Source: Oligoflexaceae bacterium (GTDB taxonomy: Bacteria > Bdellovibrionota_B > Oligoflexia > Oligoflexales > Oligoflexaceae). From it: a stretch of DNA of 15,244 nucleotides. The notes under the pieces were generated by a model that saw only the letters and a list, made by a program, of their open reading frames with translations, made no database searches and was not told where the DNA came from. This document shows, piece by piece, positions 1 through 7,421 of this stretch; position 1 is the stretch's first letter, and each line of letters begins with the position of its first letter. The stretch lies in contig CANJJY010000054.1 in the NCBI GenBank assembly GCA_947474445.1, positions 1-15,244 on the forward strand. Reading direction: 5' to 3'. Made by a program: the position numbers and the translations under genes.

Positions 1-465
1 CACGTGTTCTACAGCGGCCCGATCGATTCCTATTACGGCTACGAGCTGGGCCGCCTTAAATACAGAAGTTTGATGTTTGAACGCTTTGTGGCAGAAGGAG
101 ACTATCAGGGCAATCCCGTCATCAACTACTGTCAAGAAAAGATCCCCTATACGCGCATCGCCGAACACAAGCATTTTGCGCCTTGGGAAGAGCATCAGGA
201 TACCGTCTGCTTTCGTGAATACAGCAAGCTGGCCGAAGAGGGTGATACCCCTTACTATCCGCTCCGATTGCAAGGCGATAAGGATTTGCTGCAGCGCTAT
301 ATGAATAAAATCGAAGGCGAAGAGCGCCTGACTTTCATCGGGCGACTCGGCACCTATCGCTATCTCGATATGCATGTGGTGATCGGTGAATCCTTGGATT
401 TAGCGCGCCAGTGCCTCGAGGCTCCGCACGGTCCTTGGCCGCGTTTCAGCGGCAAGCCCCTTTAG
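1..465 (+). CDS. glf: UDP-galactopyranose mutase, C-terminal part (5' end outside window)
   Basis: This flavoenzyme interconverts UDP-galactopyranose and UDP-galactofuranose in the cytoplasm and supplies Galf for surface polysaccharides. The open frame enters from the left edge with no start, so the visible 154 residues are the C-terminal part of a protein usually near 370-390 residues. Family landmarks are visible: FYSGPIDSYYGYELG near the beginning, then LKYRSLMFE, the segment PYTRIAEHKHF, PYYPL, and the terminal GRLGTYRYLDMHVVI that belongs to the flavin-binding end of the family. I recognise these from the E. coli Glf sequence. The gene ends with TAG at 463-465, overlapping the stop codon of the convergent minus-strand gene, so no terminator fits between the two. 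Family assignment is secure; the host polysaccharide pathway is not visible. Confidence 0.95.
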   Translation, partial: HVFYSGPIDSYYGYELGRLKYRSLMFERFVAEGDYQGNPVINYCQEKIPYTRIAEHKHFAPWEEHQDTVCFREYSKLAEEGDTPYYPLRLQGDKDLLQRYMNKIEGEERLTFIGRLGTYRYLDMHVVIGESLDLARQCLEAPHGPWPRFSGKPL

Positions 466-1349
466 TCGGAAGTCTCGGCGTCAGCTGGAGGAGCGGCTTC
501 GGCGGCGGGCGCTGCGGGAGCCTCCTCCGCGGGAGCTGCCTCGGCGGGAGCTTCGCCGGCAGCAGGCGCAGCTGTCTTGCCTTTTTTAGATGGTGCCATC
601 ATGCTCTTGAGCTGTTCAGATTGTCCCAGGAGAATTTTGGTGCCTGGCTTGATAGGCGCTTTGGAATTGCTGAGCAGCGATTCGAACACCGCATATTCCC
701 CTTCGACGCGCAGCATTTGGAGCAGCGCATCGCCCTTGATCTTGGTCGCCGAAAGGACCTGCTTGTCGGCCGAGTTCTTGATCAAAAGCCCTTGGCCCAA
801 ATCCGCTTTGGCATGGAGAAGACCAGCGAGGATAAATCCATCTTTCACGTCGAGGACAACGGCATCATAGGCCATCTTCTTCACGAGCCAATTATAAAAG
901 GTTTCGGATGTGGCGGTGTCGGGCTTGGTGATCGTCCACTTGCCAAAGCTCTTGAGCTTGCCGTCGGTGACATGCTGGGGCACCAGCTTGCTGCCTTTCT
1001 CTTCTTTGAGGATGAGATGGACGCCGGGATTATCGACCTTAACGTCGCTGCCTTTTTCGGCGGCCGCGTCGTCCATGATGTTGATGTTGGCGGCAAAACT
1101 ACTGGCATCGACGGGAAAGAATTGCAGAAATCCAAAATTGGTCAGCTTTTCGGCGATGCGGGTCCACTTCTTGGACGGCTTCTTGCTCAATTGAACGATG
1201 GTAAAGGTGCGCACGATGCCGGGAGTATCCGTCCAGATCGCATCGGGGAGACCAGCCGCCCAGGTCCGAGGATCAGGTATATTGTCCCCTTCCGCACGAG
1301 CAAACGTCGCTGCACAGAGGGAAATCAGGATGAGAAGTGATCTTACCAT
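462..1349 (-). CDS. Secreted protein of unknown function with Ala/Pro/Glu-rich tail
   Basis: I do not recognise this 295-residue protein. It starts with a Sec-type signal peptide (residues 1-19, hydrophobic LLILISLCAATF, then ARA before EGDN), so the mature protein should be periplasmic or surface exposed. Residues about 20-250 look like a globular domain with alternating beta-rich segments; no catalytic motif is evident. The last 40 residues are almost only Ala, Pro and Glu (for example EAPAEAAPAEEAPAAP), a low-complexity extension typical of periplasmic linkers or tails. It is the third gene of the operon behind the SpoIIE phosphatase: its ATG at 1349 overlaps the previous stop by 7 bp, and a GGAGG lies about 12 bases upstream of the start inside that gene. 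Stop TAA is at 464-462. A long plus-strand open frame opposite it is a GC-bias shadow. Confidence 0.85.
   Translation of the reverse strand: MVRSLLILISLCAATFARAEGDNIPDPRTWAAGLPDAIWTDTPGIVRTFTIVQLSKKPSKKWTRIAEKLTNFGFLQFFPVDASSFAANINIMDDAAAEKGSDVKVDNPGVHLILKEEKGSKLVPQHVTDGKLKSFGKWTITKPDTATSETFYNWLVKKMAYDAVVLDVKDGFILAGLLHAKADLGQGLLIKNSADKQVLSATKIKGDALLQMLRVEGEYAVFESLLSNSKAPIKPGTKILLGQSEQLKSMMAPSKKGKTAAPAAGEAPAEAAPAEEAPAAPAAEAAPPADAETSD
469..585 (-). repeat. Low-complexity Ala/Pro/Glu coding repeat
   Basis: On the minus strand this stretch encodes the irregular GEAPAEAAP-type repeats at the end of the secreted protein, made of GCN, CCN and GAR codons. It is degenerate rather than an exact tandem array. 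Length variation between strains would be plausible, but that is inference. Confidence 0.6.
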
Positions 1350-2857
1350 GATACCGTAAAGCCTCCGCCGACAAAGAACAGATTGAAGGAGATATCAGAG
1401 ATCCCAAGATCCGCGTCGTCCGCGAGTTTGGTGGTCGCTTTGCTGAGACTCAAACGCTCGACCGACGTAAAGGCGAGGATATTGATGTCCCACGTACCGT
1501 AGTTGATAAAGTCAAAGTAGGCATCGATACCGGCCTTGTTGCTGAATACACTCACGTTGCCCTTGTTCTCGAGACCAAAAGCCGCTGCGCTGAACGAATA
1601 CCAGAGGCGGCTGCGGAACCAGTAGGACTCTTTCTCGATGCCGAGCTCAATGGCCAAATCATAGATGTTCTTGGCGTCAAAGGCCAGACTCTGCCTTTCT
1701 CCCGCATCATCGAGCACCGTGAAATGACTCTTGAGATCCAAAAGACCGAATTTGGGTTGAACTTCGACTTTGGAGACAAGAAAGTTCATAAAGCTCGGGA
1801 GTTCGTAGTCGAAGGCCCAACCGAGCGAAAGTCGGCTCATCCGAAAGTATTCGGCTTCATCGCCCGAGCCTTTGGTCTTTTCCGGAGTCAAATCGTAGTA
1901 TATGCGCAAACCGCTGAAAAGCCCGCCGCGCATCTCACCGAGGATGGACAGCATGTCGGTTTCCGTAACGATCGAAGAACCGGCAAGGAAAGATTTGCCA
2001 TAGCGAAATCCTGCGTAGTTGGACTCCAAACTACCGAGAATGAGCTTATCGAGGAAGCTGAGGAGCGAGAGACCTTGCATATTGCGACCGAGAACTTTTT
2101 CAAATTCGGCCTGCCGCTTATTGAGACCCTGCGTGCTTTGGACCCAATACATCTTCTTGTCGACGAGGGGCAGATAGACCTGGGCGACCTTAAAGGTTTC
2201 TGTCCGTTCTTTCAGTTTGTTCTCTTCTTTCGTGCGCTTGAGGCGGGCTCTGACCTTCGGCATCCATTTTTTAGTCGCCGTATCGTAGCTCAGCTCGTAC
2301 ACCAAAAGATCCGGCGGCAGGGAGGGGACTCCCTTGTCGGAGACAAAGGTAAAATTGTCTTTGCTCGCATCATGCGTGTAGACCCAGCCGGTCGGAATGC
2401 TTTCCACCACTAAGCGGGCGATCGCAAGAGCCACTTCATCGCTCTTGAAGTTCTCAAGGAGATCGGCTTCGATCTTGAAGCTATGGGTCCGGAGCTTTTG
2501 GTATCCTTCCTTGGCGGTGAGAATACTGGTTTGGACATCGAAGAATCGTTTGCGTTCGATGATTTGGATTTGCCAGAACGGACTATCCGCTTTGGCGATC
2601 GGAGGAGCCACACCCAAAGCTTGGCAGCTGGCCGATGATAGAAATCCAGGGGGATTGGCTGATTGCGTGAGGTTTTTTGCCAGCTTGTCGCAGAAGTCTT
2701 TCCACTGTCCGACGCGGACAGGCGTCAGTTCCTTTTTTTCTTCAGAGGAATAAAGTATGGTTCCCGTCTGCTGACCTGGGACGATGACCTTCACTTCTGC
2801 TTGAGCCAGATGTGGCAGCAGCAGGGTAAGGAAGAAAATGTTAACCCAAGTCTTCAT
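1343..2857 (-). CDS. Exported, probably outer-membrane beta-barrel protein, unknown function
   Basis: This 504-residue protein has a clear signal peptide (MKTWVNIFFLTLLLPHLAQA, cleavage before EVKVIV). The N-terminal half (about 21-260) looks soluble and mixed alpha/beta. The C-terminal half (about 285-504) has the alternating pattern of amphipathic strands expected of a barrel (segments such as SNYAGFRYGKSF, RLSLGWAFDYEL, YWFRSRLWYSFSAAAFG) and ends in GGGFTVSW with a terminal aromatic residue, as many proteins inserted by BamA do. I infer a periplasmic domain followed by an outer-membrane barrel; no named family is recognised. It overlaps the phosphatase gene by 4 bp (ATGA at 2857-2854) and the following gene by 7 bp, so translation is probably coupled through the operon. 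A GGGAG upstream of the start is about 11 bases away, longer than ideal, which fits coupling. Confidence 0.85.
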   Translation of the reverse strand: MKTWVNIFFLTLLLPHLAQAEVKVIVPGQQTGTILYSSEEKKELTPVRVGQWKDFCDKLAKNLTQSANPPGFLSSASCQALGVAPPIAKADSPFWQIQIIERKRFFDVQTSILTAKEGYQKLRTHSFKIEADLLENFKSDEVALAIARLVVESIPTGWVYTHDASKDNFTFVSDKGVPSLPPDLLVYELSYDTATKKWMPKVRARLKRTKEENKLKERTETFKVAQVYLPLVDKKMYWVQSTQGLNKRQAEFEKVLGRNMQGLSLLSFLDKLILGSLESNYAGFRYGKSFLAGSSIVTETDMLSILGEMRGGLFSGLRIYYDLTPEKTKGSGDEAEYFRMSRLSLGWAFDYELPSFMNFLVSKVEVQPKFGLLDLKSHFTVLDDAGERQSLAFDAKNIYDLAIELGIEKESYWFRSRLWYSFSAAAFGLENKGNVSVFSNKAGIDAYFDFINYGTWDINILAFTSVERLSLSKATTKLADDADLGISDISFNLFFVGGGFTVSW

Positions 2858-4728
2858 GCAACCAGGCTCTCCCTGAGCTTAGGATATTCAATGACGACTA
2901 GTGTTACATCGTCCGAAAATTGCTCACCTTTCGCGTTGAAGGTCAAAACTTCATCTCGAATCATCGCCTGCAGCGCGGTAGGATCCTTACGTCCATGATC
3001 TAACAGTATCTTTTGCAGGCCCCTGCTGCCCCACTGTTTACCCGCCGTGTCCTCACATTCGGTCAACCCGTCGGTGTAGATGAGGAACTTGTCGCCCGGC
3101 TTCAAATCGATTTCGTCATTGTAGAATTCCGTCGCTCCATCGATGCCGACGATACTCATGGCTTTTTTCTTCTGTAAGAGAACGCGGAAAGGATATTTCT
3201 TATTCGAGCCGAGGCGGGTATCAGCCGGATCGAGGGGCATCAGGATAGGGAAAGGATGGCCACCGTTGGAGAAAATCATCTTGTTTCTGTTTTTATCGAT
3301 CACCAAAGCGAGAAAGCTCATGCAGAGACGGCCTTCAAGGGTACGGTTGAGCAGGCGGTTGAGCGCTCTCAGCAGGGAGGCAGGATCATCGAAACGAGCC
3401 TGACCGGTCAGCATCTTCTCGGCATGAATGTTGGCGGTGGCATAGGCGATGGCGGTGACCAGCGCTGCGGGGACGCCGTGGCCGGTCGCATCACCGATGA
3501 GGATCAGATCGAGGCCTTCGCCGATAGGAAAATGGCCCCACCAGTCACCGCCGCACTCGGAGGCAGGCTTGTAGTAGCTGCTGATCCGCAGATCGGGACG
3601 CATGACTTCGGCGTCTTTGAAAAAGGTATTCTGTATCGTTTGAGCGGTCGACAGTTCCTGTTCCAGGCGCGCTTTCTCGTATTCAGCAGATAAAAGATTG
3701 ACGATTTTGCGGGTCATGAGATTAAAGGAAGCCCCGAGTTGACCAAATTCATCCTGGGAACGCACGGTGATCTGCGTGCGAAAGTTACCTTCACCGACTT
3801 TCAGCGTAGCCAGGCTGAGTTCATGCAGGTTTTTGAGCATGGAATTGACGATCCAACGCGAGCAGAAGACAGCGATCAAGACAAAGAGAATAGTCCATTG
3901 CAGCATCTCTTTGATGAATGCCAAGATCTCACTTTGAATTTCGCTCGTGTCTTGATGAACGATCAGGAGCAAGGGATAGGTTTGCAGCTGATGGTAGGCG
4001 ACAAATGACTTCTTGTCGCCTTGCTCAAGCTCACCGAGATAGCCCGAACCAATATCACCTTTGACGATGGCCTTGGTCTTCTTTACGAAATTCTTTTGGT
4101 TGACGATCTTCGCGTAGTTCTGGCGAGTCGAAAGATCGACAAACTGCTGATCGAGCAGATAGGCTTTTGCTGTGTCGCTGCCGCCCTCGGCAGCCATCAG
4201 GACTTTCATATCGAACACCAACACCACGGCCATGCTGTTTCCACCGCCACGGATCTTGATGCGGCGGAGGAGAACGGCCTGGCTTTTCTCGCGAGGATGC
4301 GCGATGACGTTGACTTCGACATCTTGGAGAGCTTTATTGATTTCTTCGCCGGTGAGAGTGACGTCTGTGCCCTTAAATTCTTTGGTAATCACGTCATTCG
4401 CTTCATTAAGCCTTATGATTTGAACGCTCTCGACGCCCATTTCACTCGCCATGAAGGACTGCACGAAGGCCGAACGGTCGGTTTCGGCGGTCTGGAGCAA
4501 GGCCTGGACGAGGAAGCCGAGCTTGGTGTCCCAGCGATTGAGTAGACCCGAAATTTTTTCACCGAGCAGCTGAGTCGAATCAATTAATCCGCTTTGGTAA
4601 TGACGGCTCATCGAGACTTTTAAGTAAAAGCTATTGCGAGCTGTGATGAAACCGACGACTGTCAGCACCAAAACGGCTGTGAATACAAAGATTTTTGTGC
4701 CGAAACTTCGGCTAATCCCAAAAGCCAT
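2854..4728 (-). CDS. Membrane-anchored HAMP-SpoIIE/PP2C (RsbU-type) serine phosphatase
   Basis: This 624-residue protein should dephosphorylate a phospho-Ser/Thr partner, usually an anti-sigma-factor antagonist of the RsbV/SpoIIAA type. Visible order: transmembrane helix about 12-30, a large extracytoplasmic region about 31-276, second helix about 278-297, HAMP about 291-345 ending in QDEFGQLGASFNLMT, a short coiled linker with QELSTAQTIQNTFF, and the SpoIIE domain about 380-615. The usual acidic metal ligands are present: D395 in ECGGDWW, D413 in GDATGHG, D553 in YTDGLTE and D606/D607 in SDDVTL. I chose the ATG at 4728 because CAGGAG sits 6-7 bases upstream; the frame could open nine codons earlier at 4755 without a good ribosome site. 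It heads the operon with the barrel and secreted proteins and is divergent from the FecR-domain gene. The partner switch proteins are not in this window. Confidence 0.93.
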   Translation of the reverse strand: MAFGISRSFGTKIFVFTAVLVLTVVGFITARNSFYLKVSMSRHYQSGLIDSTQLLGEKISGLLNRWDTKLGFLVQALLQTAETDRSAFVQSFMASEMGVESVQIIRLNEANDVITKEFKGTDVTLTGEEINKALQDVEVNVIAHPREKSQAVLLRRIKIRGGGNSMAVVLVFDMKVLMAAEGGSDTAKAYLLDQQFVDLSTRQNYAKIVNQKNFVKKTKAIVKGDIGSGYLGELEQGDKKSFVAYHQLQTYPLLLIVHQDTSEIQSEILAFIKEMLQWTILFVLIAVFCSRWIVNSMLKNLHELSLATLKVGEGNFRTQITVRSQDEFGQLGASFNLMTRKIVNLLSAEYEKARLEQELSTAQTIQNTFFKDAEVMRPDLRISSYYKPASECGGDWWGHFPIGEGLDLILIGDATGHGVPAALVTAIAYATANIHAEKMLTGQARFDDPASLLRALNRLLNRTLEGRLCMSFLALVIDKNRNKMIFSNGGHPFPILMPLDPADTRLGSNKKYPFRVLLQKKKAMSIVGIDGATEFYNDEIDLKPGDKFLIYTDGLTECEDTAGKQWGSRGLQKILLDHGRKDPTALQAMIRDEVLTFNAKGEQFSDDVTLVVIEYPKLRESLVA

Positions 4729-4839
4729 ACTTGTCTCCTGCCAATCTCTGGTCACTCTTCGGCATGGAAATAAAAAAATTCAGTGCTTTATTTCAAAATC
4801 ACATTGCCGATAAGAATTCATGAGAGAGGGGATCGTTGC
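4729..4839. promoter_or_regulatory. Divergent intergenic region of the phosphatase operon and FecR gene
   Basis: The 111 bases between the two divergent start codons must hold both promoters unless distal ones are used. The region is AT-rich in its centre (an A7 run near 4770 and TTTATTTC near 4788). Both ribosome sites are clear: CAGGAG for the minus gene and GAGAGGGG for the plus gene. No convincing sigma-70 -35/-10 pair stands out on either strand, so an alternative sigma factor or an activator may be needed; that is inference. Confidence 0.5.
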
Positions 4840-6543
4840 ATGTCGCGTCAGTTTCTATTCATATGGACTCTCTTGATGGGAGCGACCCTCGGCTGGATGT
4901 TCTGGCCTGAGGATCAGACCGGCCTAGGCGATGTCTTAGCCGTTCTGAAGGCGCGTCAAGGCAACGTTCAGGTGCGACGCTCCGGGAGCTTTACGTGGAT
5001 CAAGGGTGTACAAGGCAATGGCCTCTTCGCTCTCGATTCCATCGCGACGGAAGCAGCCAGCAAAGCCGTTATTCAGTTGGCCGACGGGACGGAAATCATC
5101 TTACCTCCCGACACGCAGCTCAAGATTCAGCCGCAGCTCTTATCAGAAGGCGTCGAGATCGCGGTCGTAAAAGGGGGCGTGTCCGTTCAAAAGCCCAAGA
5201 TGGCGAAGACCAAAGGCGCAGGCAAAGGGGCGGGCGGCATAGCGGGCGGCTTTGCGGGCAGCCATGGGGTCGGCAAAGGTTCATTAGTATCGATTCAAAC
5301 ATCTCGCTTTAAGATCGACCTCTCCGCTCTCAAAGGGACCTTCAGCCTCGGCGCTGATGCCGCCGTCAAAGCTGATCAGCCGGAGAGTGTCGTCGTCAAT
5401 TCTCAGCAAAACAGTCTCAATCTCGCGCAGCTGAATAAGGAAGGTGATTCCGTCCTCGACAGCGATCACAACGATGCGATCTTTGAAGTGCAAGAACTGC
5501 CAAAGCTAGCTCCCCCTCCGCCCCCAACTCCCGTGGTACTGGCCGAAGCGCCAAAGCCCAAGCCCAAACCCAAGCTCATTCTCCAGGCCAAACCTCTGCT
5601 GAAACCGCTCCCACCACCCGAGCCGGTGGCCCTGGCCCTCGTCGAAGAGGATGGCGATCTCGTATTCCCCGAATGGAAGCTCGAGCGAAACCAGATTTGG
5701 ATCGGTGGTGCATTTGAGAGAAACGAACGCATTCCTATCGCCATTCCCGCCGTCTGGACGATGACAGACCGTCGCGAAAAGTGGGACACTGTTCTCCGCA
5801 TCAGTTCGCCCGTCAACGCGAAGAGTCTGGTGATCAGAAAGCAGATAGGTCCTGAGGGCTTCACCTTTTCCCTTTCCGAACTCCGTTCGCTCGTCACCAA
5901 TCTCAATGTCGACGTCATCGATCTGACTCTTCAAGCTGGTTTGGTGCGTAAGACGGAAGACGGCAAGGTTGCTCGTTTTGCTCCCGGAACTTTACCCATA
6001 CAGTTGCACGCTTTGAACTATAAAGTCCCCGTCGTCGTCACGCTCGAAAAACTGGAATTTGTCGATCCTAACGGCAAATGGTTTGCCGGGAGTTCGCCGC
6101 GCCAGAACAAGATCGTGCTCTATCTTCTCGATCCCAGTCTTCTCAGTCAGCTCGAAGGCTTTTTGCGGGGTAGCATCTCTTTTACCGTCAAGCCATCGCC
6201 GGTCACACCGAACCATGAAATGCTCGGCCTCGTCAAAGGTCCAAAGCTCGTGATGCTGTCTGATTCCCTCAGCAGCGCCGATATTAAAGCGCTCGCCCTC
6301 GCCCTACAGCTCGACCTCGTCTTCAGCGGTGAACCCCAGGACTTTCTCGGCGGCAAGGGCAATTTTGATTTGATGGCCTATCTCGAACAGTCGTCGGATG
6401 TTTTCTACATCCGCCGCGGTCTCTCGCTCAAGCTCGATGCGCAACTCTTCAAGACGCAGGCTGCGGCTCGCGACTTCATCCGAAAATTCAACCCCTACTT
6501 TTTCAAAAAGTCGGTCTCCATCAAATATGCGAGCGAAACCTGA
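4840..6543 (+). CDS. FecR-domain membrane-anchored protein with Gly-rich and Pro/Lys-rich linkers
   Basis: A 567-residue protein. The ATG at 4840 is preferred because AGAGGGG precedes it by about 8 bases; the frame opens 19 codons earlier at 4783 with no good site. Residues about 5-22 form one hydrophobic segment with no obvious cleavage site, so it is probably an inner-membrane anchor with a periplasmic body. A FecR domain follows (about 35-115: GNVQVRRSGSFTWIKG, DGTEIILPPDTQLKI, VVKGGVSVQ). A glycine-rich stretch lies at about 126-148, and a Pro/Lys linker at about 220-265, including KPKPKPK. The 300-residue C-terminal part is unrecognised and ends basic. FecR domains usually sense or relay envelope signals or bind cell-wall components. 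Being divergent from a SpoIIE phosphatase operon suggests a shared regulatory role, which is inference. Confidence 0.88.
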   Translation: MSRQFLFIWTLLMGATLGWMFWPEDQTGLGDVLAVLKARQGNVQVRRSGSFTWIKGVQGNGLFALDSIATEAASKAVIQLADGTEIILPPDTQLKIQPQLLSEGVEIAVVKGGVSVQKPKMAKTKGAGKGAGGIAGGFAGSHGVGKGSLVSIQTSRFKIDLSALKGTFSLGADAAVKADQPESVVVNSQQNSLNLAQLNKEGDSVLDSDHNDAIFEVQELPKLAPPPPPTPVVLAEAPKPKPKPKLILQAKPLLKPLPPPEPVALALVEEDGDLVFPEWKLERNQIWIGGAFERNERIPIAIPAVWTMTDRREKWDTVLRISSPVNAKSLVIRKQIGPEGFTFSLSELRSLVTNLNVDVIDLTLQAGLVRKTEDGKVARFAPGTLPIQLHALNYKVPVVVTLEKLEFVDPNGKWFAGSSPRQNKIVLYLLDPSLLSQLEGFLRGSISFTVKPSPVTPNHEMLGLVKGPKLVMLSDSLSSADIKALALALQLDLVFSGEPQDFLGGKGNFDLMAYLEQSSDVFYIRRGLSLKLDAQLFKTQAAARDFIRKFNPYFFKKSVSIKYASET

Positions 6544-6566
6544 TCGCTTCTTTCCCTTATTTTTTT
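6531..6566 (+). terminator. Weak hairpin plus T-tract after the FecR gene
   Basis: GAGCGA at 6531-6536 pairs with TCGCTT at 6544-6549 (one G-U pair), with the stop codon of the FecR gene inside the 7-base loop. A pyrimidine run leads to seven T at 6560-6566. The T-tract lies 10 bases after the stem, further than in a canonical intrinsic terminator. The convergent peroxidase gene ends only 13 bases away, so any terminator must overlap coding sequence. Confidence 0.3.
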
Positions 6567-7123
6567 GCCGCCTTGATAGTCAAGAGTTCCTTGATTTTGG
6601 CTTCTATCTTGGGGTCATCAGGACTCACTGCTGATCGATAGCGGGCAACGACTTCCCCCTGACGGTCGATCAGAAATTTCTCAAAGTTCCATTCGACCGG
6701 ACCGGCAGCTTCAGCTGGCGCTTGCTTGACGAGATAGGCAAACAAGGGATCCTGCTGCTTGCCGTTGACTTCCACAATTTTACTCATCGAAAACGAGACG
6801 CCGAAATTGAACTTGCAGAACTGAGCGACTTCGCTGTCGTCTTTAAATTCCTGCTTGAAGCTTCCTGAGGGAACGCCGATGACTTCAAAACCTTCGGCCT
6901 TATGGGCTTTGTACAGGCGTTCTAGACCACCGTACTGTTTCGTGTAACCGCAGTGCGATGCGGTGTTGACGATCATCAGAACTTTATTCTTGTAGGCTTC
7001 GAGCGCCAGAGGCTTGCCCTTGAGCCCGGGCAAAGTAAAATCGTAGATGGATTCTTTGGCGAAAGCCGGAAGGCTGGCGAGGCCGAGACTACTCGAAAGA
7101 AGCAGGAAGGTGCAGGTGTGCAT
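6557..7123 (-). CDS. Exported glutathione peroxidase-family thiol peroxidase
   Basis: This enzyme of the GPx fold reduces hydrogen or organic peroxides, in bacteria usually with thioredoxin rather than glutathione. The 188-residue form starts at ATG 7123, chosen because AAGGAG lies 7 bases upstream; a start at 7150 has no such site. Residues 1-22 are a signal peptide (LLLSSSLGLASLPAFA before KES), so it acts outside the cytoplasm. The peroxidatic cysteine is C58 in NTASHCGYT; Q91, W145 and N146 (WNFEKFLIDRQG) complete the Cys-Gln-Trp-Asn tetrad. The usual CNQF-type loop is changed to PSGSFKQEF and is about one residue shorter. C103 (AQFCKF) is the only other mature cysteine I see and is a candidate resolving cysteine. 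It is convergent with the FecR gene. Family certain, reductant unknown. Confidence 0.93.
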   Translation of the reverse strand: MHTCTFLLLSSSLGLASLPAFAKESIYDFTLPGLKGKPLALEAYKNKVLMIVNTASHCGYTKQYGGLERLYKAHKAEGFEVIGVPSGSFKQEFKDDSEVAQFCKFNFGVSFSMSKIVEVNGKQQDPLFAYLVKQAPAEAAGPVEWNFEKFLIDRQGEVVARYRSAVSPDDPKIEAKIKELLTIKAAKK

Positions 7124-7273
7124 GGGTAGACTCCTTGGTAAAGATGACACAGAGGACCAATCCGAAACACAGGTATCGCATGTCTAACTTCAGCTGGACA
7201 AAGCACGAGGCATCTTAGCAACAAGCCCAAGCTCTTGCTTCAAAAAATAAAAAAAGGCGGCGAGACGGAGAAG

Positions 7274-7327
7274 ATGTCGCAAGACTTCTTGAAAAAGAAG
7301 AAACGAAAGGGTGCATCCCAGATCTAA
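7274..7327 (+). CDS. Possible 17-residue Lys/Arg-rich leader peptide
   Basis: A short open frame reads MSQDFLKKKKRKGASQI and stops with TAA at 7325-7327. A GGAG lies only three bases before the ATG, so the ribosome site is poor. It is placed just upstream of an attenuator-like structure (7333-7375) and of the 143-residue gene, the arrangement expected of a leader peptide. It could equally be chance; nothing in the downstream gene points to lysine or arginine metabolism. Confidence 0.2.
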   Translation: MSQDFLKKKKRKGASQI

Positions 7328-7332
7328 GGCCG

Positions 7333-7375
7333 CAGCCCCGAAAGGCAAATCTCGGGTTAAATGTCGCTGTTTTTT
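7333..7375 (+). terminator. Attenuator-like structure upstream of the 143-residue gene
   Basis: CAGC (7333-7336) can pair with GCTG (7366-7369), enclosing an inner stem CCCGA/TCGGG (7337-7341 and 7352-7356) with a 9-base bulge. Six T follow at 7370-7375. It lies about 46 bases before the next start codon on the same strand, with only a possible tiny frame upstream, so it would act as a leader terminator or attenuator if real. No known riboswitch consensus is recognised. Confidence 0.35.
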
Positions 7376-7421
7376 GGTTCCAACATGAAGCATGGTAAAA
7401 GCTTGTTGGAGGAGCAGTACG

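Noticed and set aside
396..399. Loss of an acidic residue after GGDWW in the phosphatase, suggesting an inactive enzyme
   Set aside because: These are protein residue positions. The metal ligands corresponding to those known in SpoIIE (D395, D413, D553, D606/D607) are all present, so inactivity is not supported.
411..1340. 309-codon plus-strand open frame
   Set aside because: It lies antisense to the secreted-protein gene, which has a signal peptide, operon overlap and normal composition; the plus-strand product is low in sense and rich in Arg/Gly from GC bias.
3739..4545. Two plus-strand open frames of 89 and 174 codons
   Set aside because: They lie antisense to the sensor region of the phosphatase gene and have no ribosome sites or recognisable motifs.
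7328..7376. Possible cyclic-di-GMP or other known riboswitch upstream of 7422
   Set aside because: The GAAAGGCAAA-like segment first recalled an aptamer, but the conserved core and pairing of the known classes are absent.
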